64,000 bases of DNA from Dorea longicatena (GCF_025150085.1 NZ_CP102280.1:2119001-2183000); one strand, 5' to 3'; positions 1-8,214 are shown, counted from the first letter of the stretch. Notes: generated by a model from the letters alone, not told the origin. Numbers and translations are program-made.

Positions 1-544
1 GTCCGATAACCGGATCCATCTTCTGTTCTCTTGCTCTTTCTACCAGATCGGTACCATATTTATTCAATGTATCATAGGTATCTTCCGGGTTATCGCTGGT
101 CACTCTCTGATTACCTCTGACGGTTGATAATGCCTGTAAAAATCCTTCTCTCGAAATTCCCACTTCACGGAAAAGTGCCTTCATATCTTTACTTGCATAT
201 TTCATCATTGCCAGGAAAAGATGTTCTACAGATACATATTCATCTCCCATAGCTTTTGCTTCGTCTTCACCGTGTACCAGTGCATTGTTCAGATCCTGTC
301 CGACATACTGCTGTCCGCCCTGGACTTTCGGACGTTTCTGAATGGCTTCTTCTACTCTGTTAATGATGAGGTTCTTATCAAGCCCCATCTTTTCCATCAG
401 TTTCGCGATCAGGCTATCATCCTGTGTCAGCAACGCATAGAGCAGATGCTCCTGTGCAATCTCTTGGTTGCCATAGTCCATTGCAATACGTTCACAGTTC
501 TGAACAGCCTGCAGTGATTTCTGTGTAAATTTATTTATATTCAT
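1..544 (-). CDS. clpB: ClpB disaggregase, N-terminal part (cut by window edge)
   Basis: This is the first 181 codons of the ClpB/Hsp104 AAA+ disaggregase, which works with DnaK to rescue aggregated proteins in the cytosol. The start reads MNINKFTQKSLQAVQNCE, followed by the duplicated Clp_N repeat (residues about 5-145: AQEHLLYALL and SVEHLFLAMM) and the linker into the first ATPase domain, ending near DLVERAREQKMDPVIGR. The Walker motifs lie outside the window. The ATG at 544-542 follows a GGAGG-type site. A promoter (TTGACA at 609-614, TAATGT at 586-591, 17-bp spacer) overlaps a CIRCE operator at 602-628, so HrcA is the likely repressor; no CtsR box was seen. Family assignment is secure; regulation is inferred from the operator. 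Confidence 0.95.
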   Translation of the reverse strand, partial: MNINKFTQKSLQAVQNCERIAMDYGNQEIAQEHLLYALLTQDDSLIAKLMEKMGLDKNLIINRVEEAIQKRPKVQGGQQYVGQDLNNALVHGEDEAKAMGDEYVSVEHLFLAMMKYASKDMKALFREVGISREGFLQALSTVRGNQRVTSDNPEDTYDTLNKYGTDLVERAREQKMDPVIG

Positions 545-601
545 ATAGACAACCTCCTTTTCACTCTTGTTCTATTTGCAATATAACATTACATCGTTTT
601 G

Positions 602-628
602 TTAGCACTGTCAACCCCCGAGTGCTAA
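602..628. promoter_or_regulatory. CIRCE operator of clpB
   Basis: TTAGCACTG-N9-GAGTGCTAA matches the CIRCE inverted repeat (TTAGCACTC-N9-GAGTGCTAA) with one mismatch. The clpB -35 box (TTGACA, minus strand, 609-614) lies inside it, so bound HrcA would block RNA polymerase. Confidence 0.93.
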
Positions 629-694
629 TTTTGTTGTATTTTTTTGCCACAGAAGGATTGCTCCCACCGTGGCAACGTTTCTTACCTTATTTAA

Positions 695-1147
695 TTATCC
701 CTCAATGGAAATATAATTTTTCTTTTCTTCCACTGGTTTTGCTTCCTCTTTCGGAACACTGAAGGAGAGGATTCCGTTCTCGTATTTCGGATGTACATCC
801 TCTACGGTTACGTATTTTCCTACATAGAAACTTCTGCTCATGCTGCCTGCATAACGCTCTTTTCTGATGTAGTTACCTTTCTTGTCTTCCTCATCTTTGT
901 CCAGTCCTTTGGCTGCGCTGATGGTAAGCACTCCATCATTCAGCTCCATCTGAATTTCATCTTTCTTAAATCCCGGAAGATCCATATCTACTTCATAACC
1001 TTTCTCGGTTTCTTTTACATCTGTCTTCATTAAATTCTTTGCATGTTTTCCATACAGTTCTTTGTCTACATCCGGAAATGCAGGTAATCTGAAATCGTTC
1101 ATAAAATCATCAAATAAGTTTTCTCCCAAAATACTAGGCATCATCAT
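695..1147 (-). CDS. Small heat shock protein Hsp20, copy 1
   Basis: This 150-residue alpha-crystallin-type holdase binds unfolding proteins in the cytosol and keeps them refoldable. The crystallin domain runs from about residue 38 (TDVKETEKGYEVDMDLPGF) to 137, with the usual NGILSFSVPK near its end and a short C-terminal tail. The start is the first of three consecutive ATG codons, about 9 nt after GGAAGGAG. Transcription probably starts near 1282, giving a leader of about 135 nt. A CIRCE element at 1305-1331 covers the -35 box. A second copy at 24550-25002 is about 90% identical by eye. It is transcribed alone toward clpB. Confidence 0.95.
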   Translation of the reverse strand: MMMPSILGENLFDDFMNDFRLPAFPDVDKELYGKHAKNLMKTDVKETEKGYEVDMDLPGFKKDEIQMELNDGVLTISAAKGLDKDEEDKKGNYIRKERYAGSMSRSFYVGKYVTVEDVHPKYENGILSFSVPKEEAKPVEEKKNYISIEG

Positions 1148-1304
1148 AAGTCATTTCTCCTTCCAAATGTTTAAAATGTATTGTTAGCATCATCGGATAA
1201 TTCCTGGATGTTGTTTGCTGGAACTTCTGGAGTTTCGATTCGGAATCATATCTTTGATTCTTTATCTCTCTTCATTTGTTCTATTTGTACTATAACACAC
1301 TTTG

Positions 1305-1331
1305 TTAGCACTGTCTAGAGGTGAGTGCTAA
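1305..1331. promoter_or_regulatory. CIRCE operator of hsp20 copy 1
   Basis: TTAGCACTG-N9-GAGTGCTAA. On the minus strand the promoter reads TAGACA (1312-1317), 17-bp spacer, TATAGT (1289-1294), so the operator covers the -35 box in the same phase as at clpB. Confidence 0.92.
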
Positions 1332-1612
1332 TTTTTTGTTTTTTTTTTGCAACACTTGTTTTTACAGGGTTTGCAACACTTTTCAATGTTATACTCCAAA
1401 ATGTAAGATTTACGCTCGCAAATACTGCATCTATAAAATAATAATTTTTCTGTTGAGAAATTTAATATCTAAAAAACTATGGAATCAGAAATAATCATGT
1501 TCAAAAAATGTTACTCCAACTAGTAAATTTTACAGATACACAACTCCGTGGTATCTGGAACTGTCTACAAACTACCTACAATGAATTCCTCAGCAAATCC
1601 TATCGAAAAAAA
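1332..1612. other. AT-rich intergenic stretch without a gene
   Basis: No coding signal or RNA gene was recognised. It contains two TTTGCAACACTT direct repeats near 1345-1385, just upstream of the hsp20 promoter, and otherwise only AT-rich sequence. Confidence 0.5.
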
Positions 1613-1664
1613 GGAAAAAAGCCTACCATTATCCGTAGAATACTCCACAGATAATAATAGGCTT
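1613..1664 (-). terminator. Rho-independent terminator after the flavodoxin remnant
   Basis: On the minus strand the arms AAGCCTATTATTAT and ATAATGGTAGGCTT form a stem of about 14 bp with one mismatch and an 18-nt loop, followed by a T tract. It ends the transcript carrying the His/Cys-rich tail at 1675. Confidence 0.8.
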
Positions 1665-1674
1665 GACTCACTCA

Positions 1675-2278
1675 TTAACAGTTACCTGCATTACCGTTAC
1701 AGCCATGCTTATCTTCACCACAATGATGTTCTCCGCAGGAATGCTCGTGTTCATGATGGGTGCAATGCACTTCCGGATTATAGTTCAGGTTTCCGGCTAT
1801 ATAATTTTCTGTCTACAAAATTTCCTTTTCTTTTTGACATTATATTGCCGATAACAAGCTTAAGCTGCTTTTTGCCGTCACTCAGCCATTTATCAACTCT
1901 ATTCTTATTCGTAAGGTCAAATACCGGTGTCCATGTATCCAGCATAATCACACTATAGTAGGCATCAAAGTTCTGCCCATTATGAGCCATAATCTTCTTC
2001 GCCATACTGCCAGCCTCACCTGTCGTTGTTCCATAGCTGGCAAGGAAAAATGTATATCCACAATTTTCAATTCTGAGCTTTCCCAGATATTCTGCAACAA
2101 TCCGTGGAAGACGCCAGAAATAAGTCGGTACCACCATTCCAAATATTTTTTCATTGGAGAAACAATACTTATCCTCACAGATGCAGTCTACGATAGACAT
2201 ACATTTTTCATCTGTTTTCTCCGCAATCTGTTCTGCAATATATTTCCCGTTTCCTGTTGCACTGAAATACAAAATCAT
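1675..2278 (-). pseudogene. Flavodoxin-domain gene fused out of frame to a His/Cys-rich NifX-like tail
   Basis: The 5' part (2278 to about 1820) encodes an EFR1-type flavodoxin: FMN loop SATGNGKYIAE at the start, then VVPTYFWRLPRIV and ASYGTTTGEAGSMAKKI. The frame stops at 1778 without the ferredoxin domain expected after about residue 165. In another frame, from about 1815 to a stop at 1675, lies a tail beginning ENYIAGNLNYNPEVHC and running through a His/Cys-rich stretch to GNAGNC. That resembles the C-terminus of NifB/NifX-family cluster-binding proteins. I infer a deletion joining two genes; the NifX link is from memory of family tails. The ATG overlaps the TGA of the TetR remnant, so the two were once translationally coupled. 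Confidence 0.6.
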
Positions 2279-2472
2279 TTTCTGTGAGCCTCCCTTTCGA
2301 CACTGCTAAGCAAAAAGCAAACCGCCTGTAATGCTTCCTCTTTGCTTAATTGCTCCTTCGCCAAAAAACATTTTTCCATATCCATGTCTTTCATAATTGC
2401 AATCCAGCAATAATCCATCAGATCATAAATGTCATCAAAATAATCATAAAATGTTGACCTTGGATATGTCCT
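2275..2472 (-). pseudogene. TetR-family regulator remnant
   Basis: An open frame without a start codon encodes PRSTFYDYFDDIYDLMDYC and ends with SSVEREAHRK. RSTFYDYFD is the typical end of a TetR helix-turn-helix. The N-terminal half of that domain and most of the ligand domain are missing, and a TAA lies directly upstream at 2473-2475. The stop overlaps the flavodoxin ATG (ATGA), so this was the regulator gene of a two-gene operon. It cannot make a functional repressor in this form. Confidence 0.65.
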
Positions 2473-2478
2473 TTAACC

Positions 2479-2673
2479 GTGCAGGATCATGCATTAATCG
2501 AAAAAGCCCAAAAGACTATACATTCAAATTATGACGAAAAAGATCAAAATCATACTGTAGGATCCGCCATACTATGTGAAAGTGGGAACATCTATGTCGG
2601 TGTTAATGACAGGAAACCAGGAAAAATCAAAGCAAAATATCTGCTGCCTTTTGCTTATAATACGGAAAATTAG
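2479..2673 (+). pseudogene. Cytidine-deaminase-like N-terminal fragment
   Basis: From a GTG the frame reads LIEKAQKTIHSNYDEKDQ, NHTVGSAILCESGNIYVGVN, which matches the first 45 or so residues of clostridial cytidine deaminase-like proteins. It then changes to unrelated sequence and stops. The zinc-binding HAE and PCxxC motifs are absent, so it is a broken 5' fragment. It abuts the TetR remnant head-to-head. Confidence 0.55.
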
Positions 2674-2679
2674 AAGCAA

Positions 2680-3429
2680 TTATACGATATTAATACGTTT
2701 TCCCACCAATACCGCCGCAACCGGCATCACCACTACACAGGCGATCGCACCAAATATCATTGATACACAATTCTGGAACAATATTTTCGAATTTAATAAT
2801 GTTTCCAGTGTATAATCCTGCATCTTCAGATAAGAAAATAATAATAGTGATTCTCCAAGATACGCAAATAACAATGTATTCACCGTTGTCCCGATTACTT
2901 CTCTTCCGATCTGCATTCCACTTTCTACAAGTTCTGTCAGTTTCATCTCCGGTTTGTGAATACTGACCTCGTAAACGGAAGTGGTAACCGTAAGTGCCAT
3001 ATCTAACACAGCACCTAACGTGCTGAGTATGATCACAGCTGTCGCAACATTTCTCATATTAATATCCAGATTCATATTGTAATATAATACATCATCTTCC
3101 GCAGCCTGTATTTCATTCAGTCCTCCTGCCTCACTTCTCCACACCACCATATAGATAAAGAAGAACAAGACCGCCATTGTAATCAATACGGCTGTAAATG
3201 CACTCTTCGTCTTTTCATTGGTACCATTTTGATAAAATAATGTGACACATGAAATGATGATTCCTACTCCGACCGTAACCAGAAGTACCGGTGCTCCCGC
3301 TGCCATCAGCCAGATAGCCAGGCTAAGCAGCAGCATATTTCCAACCAGTGATATCAATGATATCACACCTCTGTCCCCGCCAATAATCATGATCAAAAAT
3401 AACAGGATGAATCCCAGTATCATCAACAT
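2680..3429 (-). CDS. YibE/F family membrane protein, second copy
   Basis: A 249-residue polytopic protein of the YibE/F family, whose function is not established. Helices are visible at about residues 2-20, 25-45, 50-66, 80-98, 125-150 (ATAVIILSTLGAVLDMALTV, the family's conserved segment), 180-205 and 220-243. The chosen ATG (3429-3427, MLMILGFILLF) has AGGTGAAG upstream and overlaps the end of the preceding yibE/F gene by 7 nt. A longer frame upstream lies wholly inside that gene. The two genes form a translationally coupled pair, possibly two halves of one transporter. Confidence 0.85.
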   Translation of the reverse strand: MLMILGFILLFLIMIIGGDRGVISLISLVGNMLLLSLAIWLMAAGAPVLLVTVGVGIIISCVTLFYQNGTNEKTKSAFTAVLITMAVLFFFIYMVVWRSEAGGLNEIQAAEDDVLYYNMNLDINMRNVATAVIILSTLGAVLDMALTVTTSVYEVSIHKPEMKLTELVESGMQIGREVIGTTVNTLLFAYLGESLLLFSYLKMQDYTLETLLNSKILFQNCVSMIFGAIACVVVMPVAAVLVGKRINIV

Positions 3430-4568
3430 ATCTTCTTCACCTTTCTTATCGTTAATTTCATTATCACAGATGTGATCAGGATAGATACTGGTATTGCCAG
3501 TACAATTCCAATACTCTCTATGAAGAATCTGCATAATTCACACGGAATATGTAATTTGATGATCGTCATAAACCGGACACTGTTATTCATCCTGATCACA
3601 CACATCGGAATCAGGCCACAGCCAAACACGAATAACAATACATTGATCATCGTTCCCATAATATCATATCCAATCTCTCTTCCGGACCGGAATAACTCCC
3701 GGAATGTAACTTCTGGCCGCTTCGTAACAATTTCACTCAAAGCTGCCGCAATTGCCACTGCAACATCCATGATTGCTCCAAGTCCGGATAACAGGATCTC
3801 CGCATGAAAAATCTCATCCGGATTATCAATGCTTCCCAAATATTCCATCGTAGAATAATCCAGTTCTGCGGTATGACTGATCACTACCTCAAATATTCCC
3901 ATGATCATTGCCAGTATACATAGTGTTGACAATAAGGCCGCCCATGTTTTCCTGTGAAGTCCATTTAATCCGATCAATGTAGCAATTGCAAAGAAGAGTA
4001 CCATTTTATTACAGATTGCTACAACATCCGCATCATCACCGCTTTTTAAAAATCCTACTGAAAATATCACAATATTGATTCCAACCGTTATAATCGTGAG
4101 CACGCCTTTCTTTCCTGCGATTGTCATCAGTGCAAATATTAAAAGTCCAAGCAAAACAACAAGTTCTGTATCTCTTTTTACGCTCTGTATACTGGATCCC
4201 ACATTACTTTCAGACCCGTTCAGCAATACTTTATCCCCTTTGTGATATTTCTGTTTTAACATTCCTGTATAGGTATATTCGTTAGAAAAATCAACGATTT
4301 TCCCCTTATTCGTTCCATTTAATATCACACCCCGGATTTTTTGCTTATATTTGATTTCCTGTGTTCCGCGGGTGCTTTTATTCTCTCCTGCTATGCTTGT
4401 CTCTACTTTTGTAAGTTTTGCAATTGGTGTCTGATACAGCCATGCATCATTCATGACAAATATAACTGCAATCAGATATATCAGACCAAATACTCCATAT
4501 AATTTTGCTCTTTTGCTTTTCTTTACATATTCCGTTATCTTCGTTGCAACCTGTTTCATTCTTATCAT
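3423..4568 (-). CDS. YibE/F family membrane protein, first copy
   Basis: A 381-residue membrane protein with an N-terminal anchor (about residues 22-42), an extracytoplasmic domain of about 90 residues containing KGKIVDFSNEYTYTGMLKQK, then roughly seven helices. The family signature ILLSGLGAIMDVAVAIAAAL is near residues 255-275 and GREIGYDIMGTMINVLLF near 300. It is followed with a 7-nt overlap by a shorter homologue. The upstream neighbour is a broken lipoprotein gene once part of a zinc-uptake operon, so a metal or membrane-homeostasis role is possible but unproven. No strong ribosome site was seen before the ATG. Confidence 0.85.
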   Translation of the reverse strand: MIRMKQVATKITEYVKKSKRAKLYGVFGLIYLIAVIFVMNDAWLYQTPIAKLTKVETSIAGENKSTRGTQEIKYKQKIRGVILNGTNKGKIVDFSNEYTYTGMLKQKYHKGDKVLLNGSESNVGSSIQSVKRDTELVVLLGLLIFALMTIAGKKGVLTIITVGINIVIFSVGFLKSGDDADVVAICNKMVLFFAIATLIGLNGLHRKTWAALLSTLCILAMIMGIFEVVISHTAELDYSTMEYLGSIDNPDEIFHAEILLSGLGAIMDVAVAIAAALSEIVTKRPEVTFRELFRSGREIGYDIMGTMINVLLFVFGCGLIPMCVIRMNNSVRFMTIIKLHIPCELCRFFIESIGIVLAIPVSILITSVIMKLTIRKVKKIC

Positions 4569-4579
4569 CTTTTCATTTT

Positions 4580-5175
4580 TTATTTTACCTGCATCTCTGA
4601 ATTCACAAGGTGACAGTATAATGTATCGTCTCCAGGTTCCTTATACGTTTTAAATGTTCCCTTTACCTCTATCTCTGTCTCATCTTTGGGATATTCATCC
4701 GAATATACATGTAACACATCTCCCTAGACAAACTCCAGTCCCTGTGAACAGCAGGCCAGTGCATCTTTTATAATGCTATAATGATAGTATGTTCCAGTTT
4801 TTTCGTTTTGTCCAGTATAATATAAGCCATCGATGCAAAGTGTCTTTCCAATATATTTATCTGGTTCTACCATCAGCTGATAAAAAGCAGCATAGACCAT
4901 ATCTTTATTCATATTTGTAAGGTCATAATCAACATCACTGCCTGGTGTCTGTTGCCCTCCCTGTCCCTTCGATTCCTGGCTTTTCTCTTCCTGCTGTTTT
5001 TTCGTTTCTTTACGTTTTGTATTCTGAGTTTCTTTTTTTCTGTCTTTTCCTTTACGATTTTATCCACGGAAGAGCCTGTAGTAATCTTCTTGCTTTCTTT
5101 TTTTACACATCCAGCTATATTTATCATACAAAAGAGCATACAAACGCCAAGAATAATCCATTTTTTTCTTCTCAT
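4580..5175 (-). pseudogene. Lipoprotein gene broken by a frameshift and a nonsense codon
   Basis: The start MRRKKWIILGVCMLFCMIN leads into a lipobox IAGC and a Lys/Glu-rich linker. At an A7 run (T run on the plus strand, 5033-5039) one base appears missing; the frame continues one step over as SDVDYDLTNMNKDMVYAAFY and YIGKTLCIDGLYYTG. It then meets an in-frame TAG at 4724-4726, after ACCSQGLEFV, where related proteins as I recall have Trp. The frame runs on through SDEYPKDETEIEVKGTFKTY to a stop at 4580. Repairing both gives a surface lipoprotein with a small OB-like domain. It follows the znuB remnant by 1 nt and precedes the YibE/F genes. Two independent lesions argue for decay rather than phase variation. 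Confidence 0.75.
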
Positions 5176-5176
5176 A

Positions 5177-5347
5177 TCATCTTCTCCCCATCATCCGTCC
5201 TGCTACACAACTGATAAAGAATGCTGCCATATCTGCAGCCACGATAGTCGAGCCAACCGGTGTTCCGGCAAGTATGGATAACAAAATTCCTATAACCGCA
5301 CAGATAACGGACAATATCACCGAGCACAAAGTTACACAAAAAAAGTC
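5177..5347 (-). pseudogene. C-terminal remnant of a zinc ABC transporter permease
   Basis: An open frame without a start encodes VTLCSVILSVICAVIGILLS, then AGTPVGSTIVAADMAAFFIS and GRMMGRR. The hydrophobic helices and the TPVGSTIV segment match the C-terminal end of ZnuB/MntB-type permeases. Everything before the last 55 or so residues is gone, as are the binding protein and ATPase. It begins where the small protein at 5348 stops and ends 1 nt before the lipoprotein ATG. Confidence 0.7.
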
Positions 5348-5491
5348 TTAAACACACGCACAGACAGGACAGTCTTCTCCTGTGCATTTATGATTTTCTT
5401 CTTTGACAATATAGAAAAGAGAAGCCAATGTCACGAATATAAAGATGATGCTAAACCATGCTGCAAGATGTTTTCTTTTTTCCGTAGTCAT
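5348..5491 (-). CDS. Small membrane protein with CTGEDCPVCACV end, probably truncated
   Basis: A 47-residue product: a Lys-rich start, one membrane helix (about residues 11-29, AWFSIIFIFVTLASLFYIV), then HKCTGEDCPVCACV. The ATG follows AGGAGAAGGAT, a good ribosome site. I recall similar proteins beside zinc transporters in Lachnospiraceae that continue further after the CPIC motif, so this copy was probably cut by the deletion that also removed most of znuABC. Four Cys residues in the tail suggest metal binding. Function is unknown. Confidence 0.55.
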   Translation of the reverse strand: MTTEKRKHLAAWFSIIFIFVTLASLFYIVKEENHKCTGEDCPVCACV

Positions 5492-5527
5492 ATCCTTCTC
5501 CTTTCTCATTAACGTTCTTATTTTGGT

Positions 5528-5947
5528 TTAAGTGTTTTTTCTACACTCATTACAGATTCCATAGAAGACAGTACGTTTGGGATCTAATTGAAAATCATGA
5601 TGTTCTGTCATGTGTCTGCTCAGGCATTCAATCTCATCACATTGAATATGAATCAGTTTTCCACATTTTTCACACTTGCAATGATAGCAGCTCTCATAAT
5701 CAGATGTCTCACTCTCTCCTATGTACTCAAAGCAGGCACTGTTTGTACCTTCTACCACATATTTCTCAACCAAACCATCTTTTACCATCTTTTCCAGCTG
5801 CCGGTATATTGTTGTCGTTCCGACTGCAATTTCACGGTCTTTGAAGTATTCTCTGATTTCCTGTACAGTAACATGCTGTCCCTGCACGGATTGCAGAAAA
5901 GTATGTTACTCAGTCATCTGTTTTATCTTATATCTGGCTTTTGCCAT
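5528..5947 (-). pseudogene. zur: Zur/Fur-family zinc regulator with an early nonsense codon
   Basis: From ATG 5947-5945, preceded by GGAGAGG, the frame reads MAKARYKIKQMTE and meets TAA at 5906-5908. It then continues through HVTVQEIREYF, the winged helix TTTIYRQLEKMVKDGLVEKY, and the dimer/zinc domain with CEKCGKLIHIQC, MTEHHDFQLDPKR and a final CNEC. The four Cys form the structural zinc site of Fur/Zur proteins. Translation could restart at a GTG at 5887, but that product lacks the first helix. It heads the decayed zinc-uptake operon, which fits a former Zur role. Fur-family membership is sure; Zur rather than Fur or PerR is inferred from the neighbours. Confidence 0.75.
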
Positions 5948-6026
5948 TTTGACCTCTCCTTTTCAATTTGGAAATCATTTTTAAATTATCTTCATTAGCC
6001 CCGGATACTTTTCTGTCCCCACAGAT

Positions 6027-6611
6027 CTATCTGCACTCCATAATAACCGCTTCACATCTGCCATATCCAAGCTGTGAACTGTTCAGACACAACGTGTAAT
6101 TGCTGGCCTTTCCCCACTTCTGCCCGGTATAAAAGTTATAATTTGTCATGCGCCTTTTATCTGTATCTGCTATCAGCTTTACAGCCTCCTGCTCACTGAC
6201 ATGATATAACCTGCTGATACGCTGTATCTTTTCCGGCATATCTCCATGAATAAACACATTCAGCACATCATCCCTGTCTTTCAGTATAAAATCTGCATTT
6301 CTTCCTATAATAACGCAAGATTCCTTATCCGCAAGTTCCAGAATCACCTTCCTCTGTGCTTCATATACCATATCTTCCAAAGATTTTCCCGTGATATCCC
6401 GTCCGGCAAATGCATAGGCAAACAGTCCTTTCTTTGGCGATAATTCGGCACTTTCCTGAATATAATCCGGTGACAGTCCTGATTCTTCCGCTATCTGATT
6501 GATGATATTTTTATCGTAATAAGCAATTCCCAGCTTCTTTGCCACTTCCTCGCCGATGAAACGTCCGCCGCTTCCAAATTCTCTGCTGATCGTAATGATT
6601 CGTTTTACCAT
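6027..6611 (-). CDS. Cytidylate kinase-like family protein, short form
   Basis: A 194-residue P-loop protein of the cytidylate_kin2 type. The nucleotide loop is ITISREFGSGGRFIGEEVAKK at the N-terminus; VIIGRNADFIL (about residue 95) and the C-terminal FYTGQKWGKASNYTLCLNSS are family hallmarks. It is set apart from housekeeping Cmk and its substrate is not established. The start is 13 nt after the MATE gene, so the two probably share a transcript. A longer paralogue lies at 42611 and a 3' remnant of a third at 18036. Confidence is high for the family, low for activity. Confidence 0.85.
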   Translation of the reverse strand: MVKRIITISREFGSGGRFIGEEVAKKLGIAYYDKNIINQIAEESGLSPDYIQESAELSPKKGLFAYAFAGRDITGKSLEDMVYEAQRKVILELADKESCVIIGRNADFILKDRDDVLNVFIHGDMPEKIQRISRLYHVSEQEAVKLIADTDKRRMTNYNFYTGQKWGKASNYTLCLNSSQLGYGRCEAVIMECR

Positions 6612-6624
6612 TCCTGTTTCCTCC

Positions 6625-7986
6625 TTACTTTAAAACCTTGTTTTTTCTGATTCTCTTTAAGAATACATATCCCACCAGACATGCAATCACTTCCGTGATC
6701 GGGAATGCCCACCAGATTAATGCAACTCCCATCTGACCATTTCTGGCAAATATAGAAAAAATTCCAGCCAGTGGTAAGATAATTACAAGCTGTCTCAGAA
6801 GTGAGATAACCAGTGATTCCATACCACTGTTCACTGCCTGATAGATTCCCTGATAAGCAACATTAATTCCTGCAAACAAGAAACTTAAAGAAATGACTCT
6901 CATTGCACTGATAAAATATGCTCTCGACTGTCCGGCATTAAACAGCGTCGCAAATGCCCCTGGGAAAATCTCTGTGATTGCAATACCCAGAATCATCAAT
7001 GCAACCGTATAGATCAGACCATATTTGATTCCATCCTGGATTCTCTTCTTGCTTCTCATTCCATAAGCAAATGCAATGATCGGTGTGATTGCATCTCTGA
7101 GTCCAAATGCGAGGAACAGCACAAACTGTTGAACCTTATAGAATAATCCATAAGCTGTCTGTGCAGATGGATTGAATTTCAGAATCAGATTCATTACATA
7201 TACCATAATAGACATCAATGCCTGTGCAATGATGGCCGGAAGGCCAATCGCATAGATTTCTTTTATAATGCCTGCATCCGGCTTCATGTATTTCACATCA
7301 TGCTCAAATTCTTTATTCAGCTTTATCTGGAAAACAAGCAGTAAAACTGCAGATGCTATCTGACCAATTACTGTCGCATAAGCTGCACCTTTTACTCCCA
7401 TTTCCGGAACCGGACCGATACCATAGATCATAATTGGATCAAGAATGATATTTACAACAGCTCCGACTACCTGTCCGATTGTGGAATAAAGAGATCGTCC
7501 TGTCGCCTGGAGTAATTTTTCAAATAGTGAAAAGAAAATGATTCCAAAAGAAATCACACAGCATATCCTCAGATAACTGACTCCCATTTCAAGTACTTCT
7601 GCATCTGTGGTCTGAGATGAAATATAAGCTTTCGCTCCAAAAATTCCAAATAACAGACATACCACATAAATAATCACACCAAGGAACAGACTGTTTCCTG
7701 CTACCTTTGCTGCTTTCTTACTGTTTCCCTGTCCCAGTGTTCTTGCAAGAAGTGCATTAGTTCCTACACCGGTTCCGATTCCCACTGCAACCATCAGCAT
7801 CTGCACCGGAAATACTAAAGTCAGTGCATTTAGTGCCGCTTCACTGCCCGTTTTCATATTTCCCACAAACGCACTGTCTACAATGTTATAAACCGCCTGT
7901 AATGCCATAGATAAAATCATGGGGATTCCCATCTGGATCATCAGCTTATTTACCGGCATGTCTTTCATCTTGTTACTTTCTTCCAT
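6625..7986 (-). CDS. MATE family efflux transporter 1
   Basis: A 453-residue MATE (MOP superfamily) multidrug/Na+ or H+ antiporter with 12 predicted helices in two bundles. It shows [20 protein letters not shown] at residues about 20-40 and the matching [11 protein letters not shown] segment. The start was set at [10 protein letters not shown]; the longer frame begins upstream of the GGGAGG ribosome site. Its leader carries two related terminator hairpins (8015-8148) and a strong promoter at 8155-8183, which points to RNA-level control. A cytidylate-kinase-like gene follows after 13 nt. Substrate unknown. Confidence 0.92.
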   Translation of the reverse strand: MEESNKMKDMPVNKLMIQMGIPMILSMALQAVYNIVDSAFVGNMKTGSEAALNALTLVFPVQMLMVAVGIGTGVGTNALLARTLGQGNSKKAAKVAGNSLFLGVIIYVVCLLFGIFGAKAYISSQTTDAEVLEMGVSYLRICCVISFGIIFFSLFEKLLQATGRSLYSTIGQVVGAVVNIILDPIMIYGIGPVPEMGVKGAAYATVIGQIASAVLLLVFQIKLNKEFEHDVKYMKPDAGIIKEIYAIGLPAIIAQALMSIMVYVMNLILKFNPSAQTAYGLFYKVQQFVLFLAFGLRDAITPIIAFAYGMRSKKRIQDGIKYGLIYTVALMILGIAITEIFPGAFATLFNAGQSRAYFISAMRVISLSFLFAGINVAYQGIYQAVNSGMESLVISLLRQLVIILPLAGIFSIFARNGQMGVALIWWAFPITEVIACLVGYVFLKRIRKNKVLK

Positions 7987-8014
7987 TTTGTTTTCATTCC
8001 TCCCTTTTCTGCAC

Positions 8015-8063
8015 AAAAAATGCAGCTCTGTCGTATAAGTTGGACTTACGCTGACAGGCTACA
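8015..8063 (-). promoter_or_regulatory. Leader hairpin 2 before MATE 1 (terminator-like, possible riboswitch)
   Basis: Minus-strand arms TGTAGCCTGTCA and TGACAGAGCTGCA-like sequence enclose GCGTAAGTCCAACTTAT and are followed by TTTTTT. The inner part forms GTAAG-TCCAA-CTTAT. It is a second copy of the fold at 8093-8148 and ends about 30 nt before the MATE start codon. Confidence 0.6.
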
Positions 8064-8092
8064 CACTTTTTCATGACAAATATTATGTTTTA

Positions 8093-8148
8093 ACAAATAA
8101 AAAACGAGCAGCAGGTAAACTGGATTTACGCTTACTCGCTACTCGTTT
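8093..8148 (-). promoter_or_regulatory. Leader hairpin 1 before MATE 1 (terminator-like, possible riboswitch)
   Basis: Minus-strand arms AAACGAGTAGC and GCTGCTCGTTT pair perfectly apart from one position and enclose GCGTAAATCCAGTTTAC, followed by a T tract. It begins at the expected transcription start of the promoter at 8155-8183, so the RNA starts with this fold. Inner hairpin: GTAAA-TCCAG-TTTAC. Confidence 0.6.
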
Positions 8149-8154
8149 GTGACT

Positions 8155-8183
8155 ATTATATTTCCTGTTTTTCCAAAAGTCAA
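8155..8183 (-). promoter_or_regulatory. Promoter of MATE 1
   Basis: TTGACT (8178-8183), 17-bp spacer, TATAAT (8155-8160) on the minus strand. Expected start is near 8148, giving a leader of about 160 nt. Confidence 0.8.
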
Positions 8184-8214
8184 ATAAATTTTTTCTGGTA
8201 TTTTCCCCGAAAAA

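Noticed and set aside
1548..1958. Plus-strand frames opposite the flavodoxin remnant
   Set aside because: They run through a minus-strand terminator and a His/Cys-rich coding tail and have no ribosome site.
5172..5387. 71-codon minus frame rich in Arg and Cys
   Set aside because: It overlaps the small CTGEDCPVC protein and the ZnuB remnant in another frame; those frames show clear homology, this one none.
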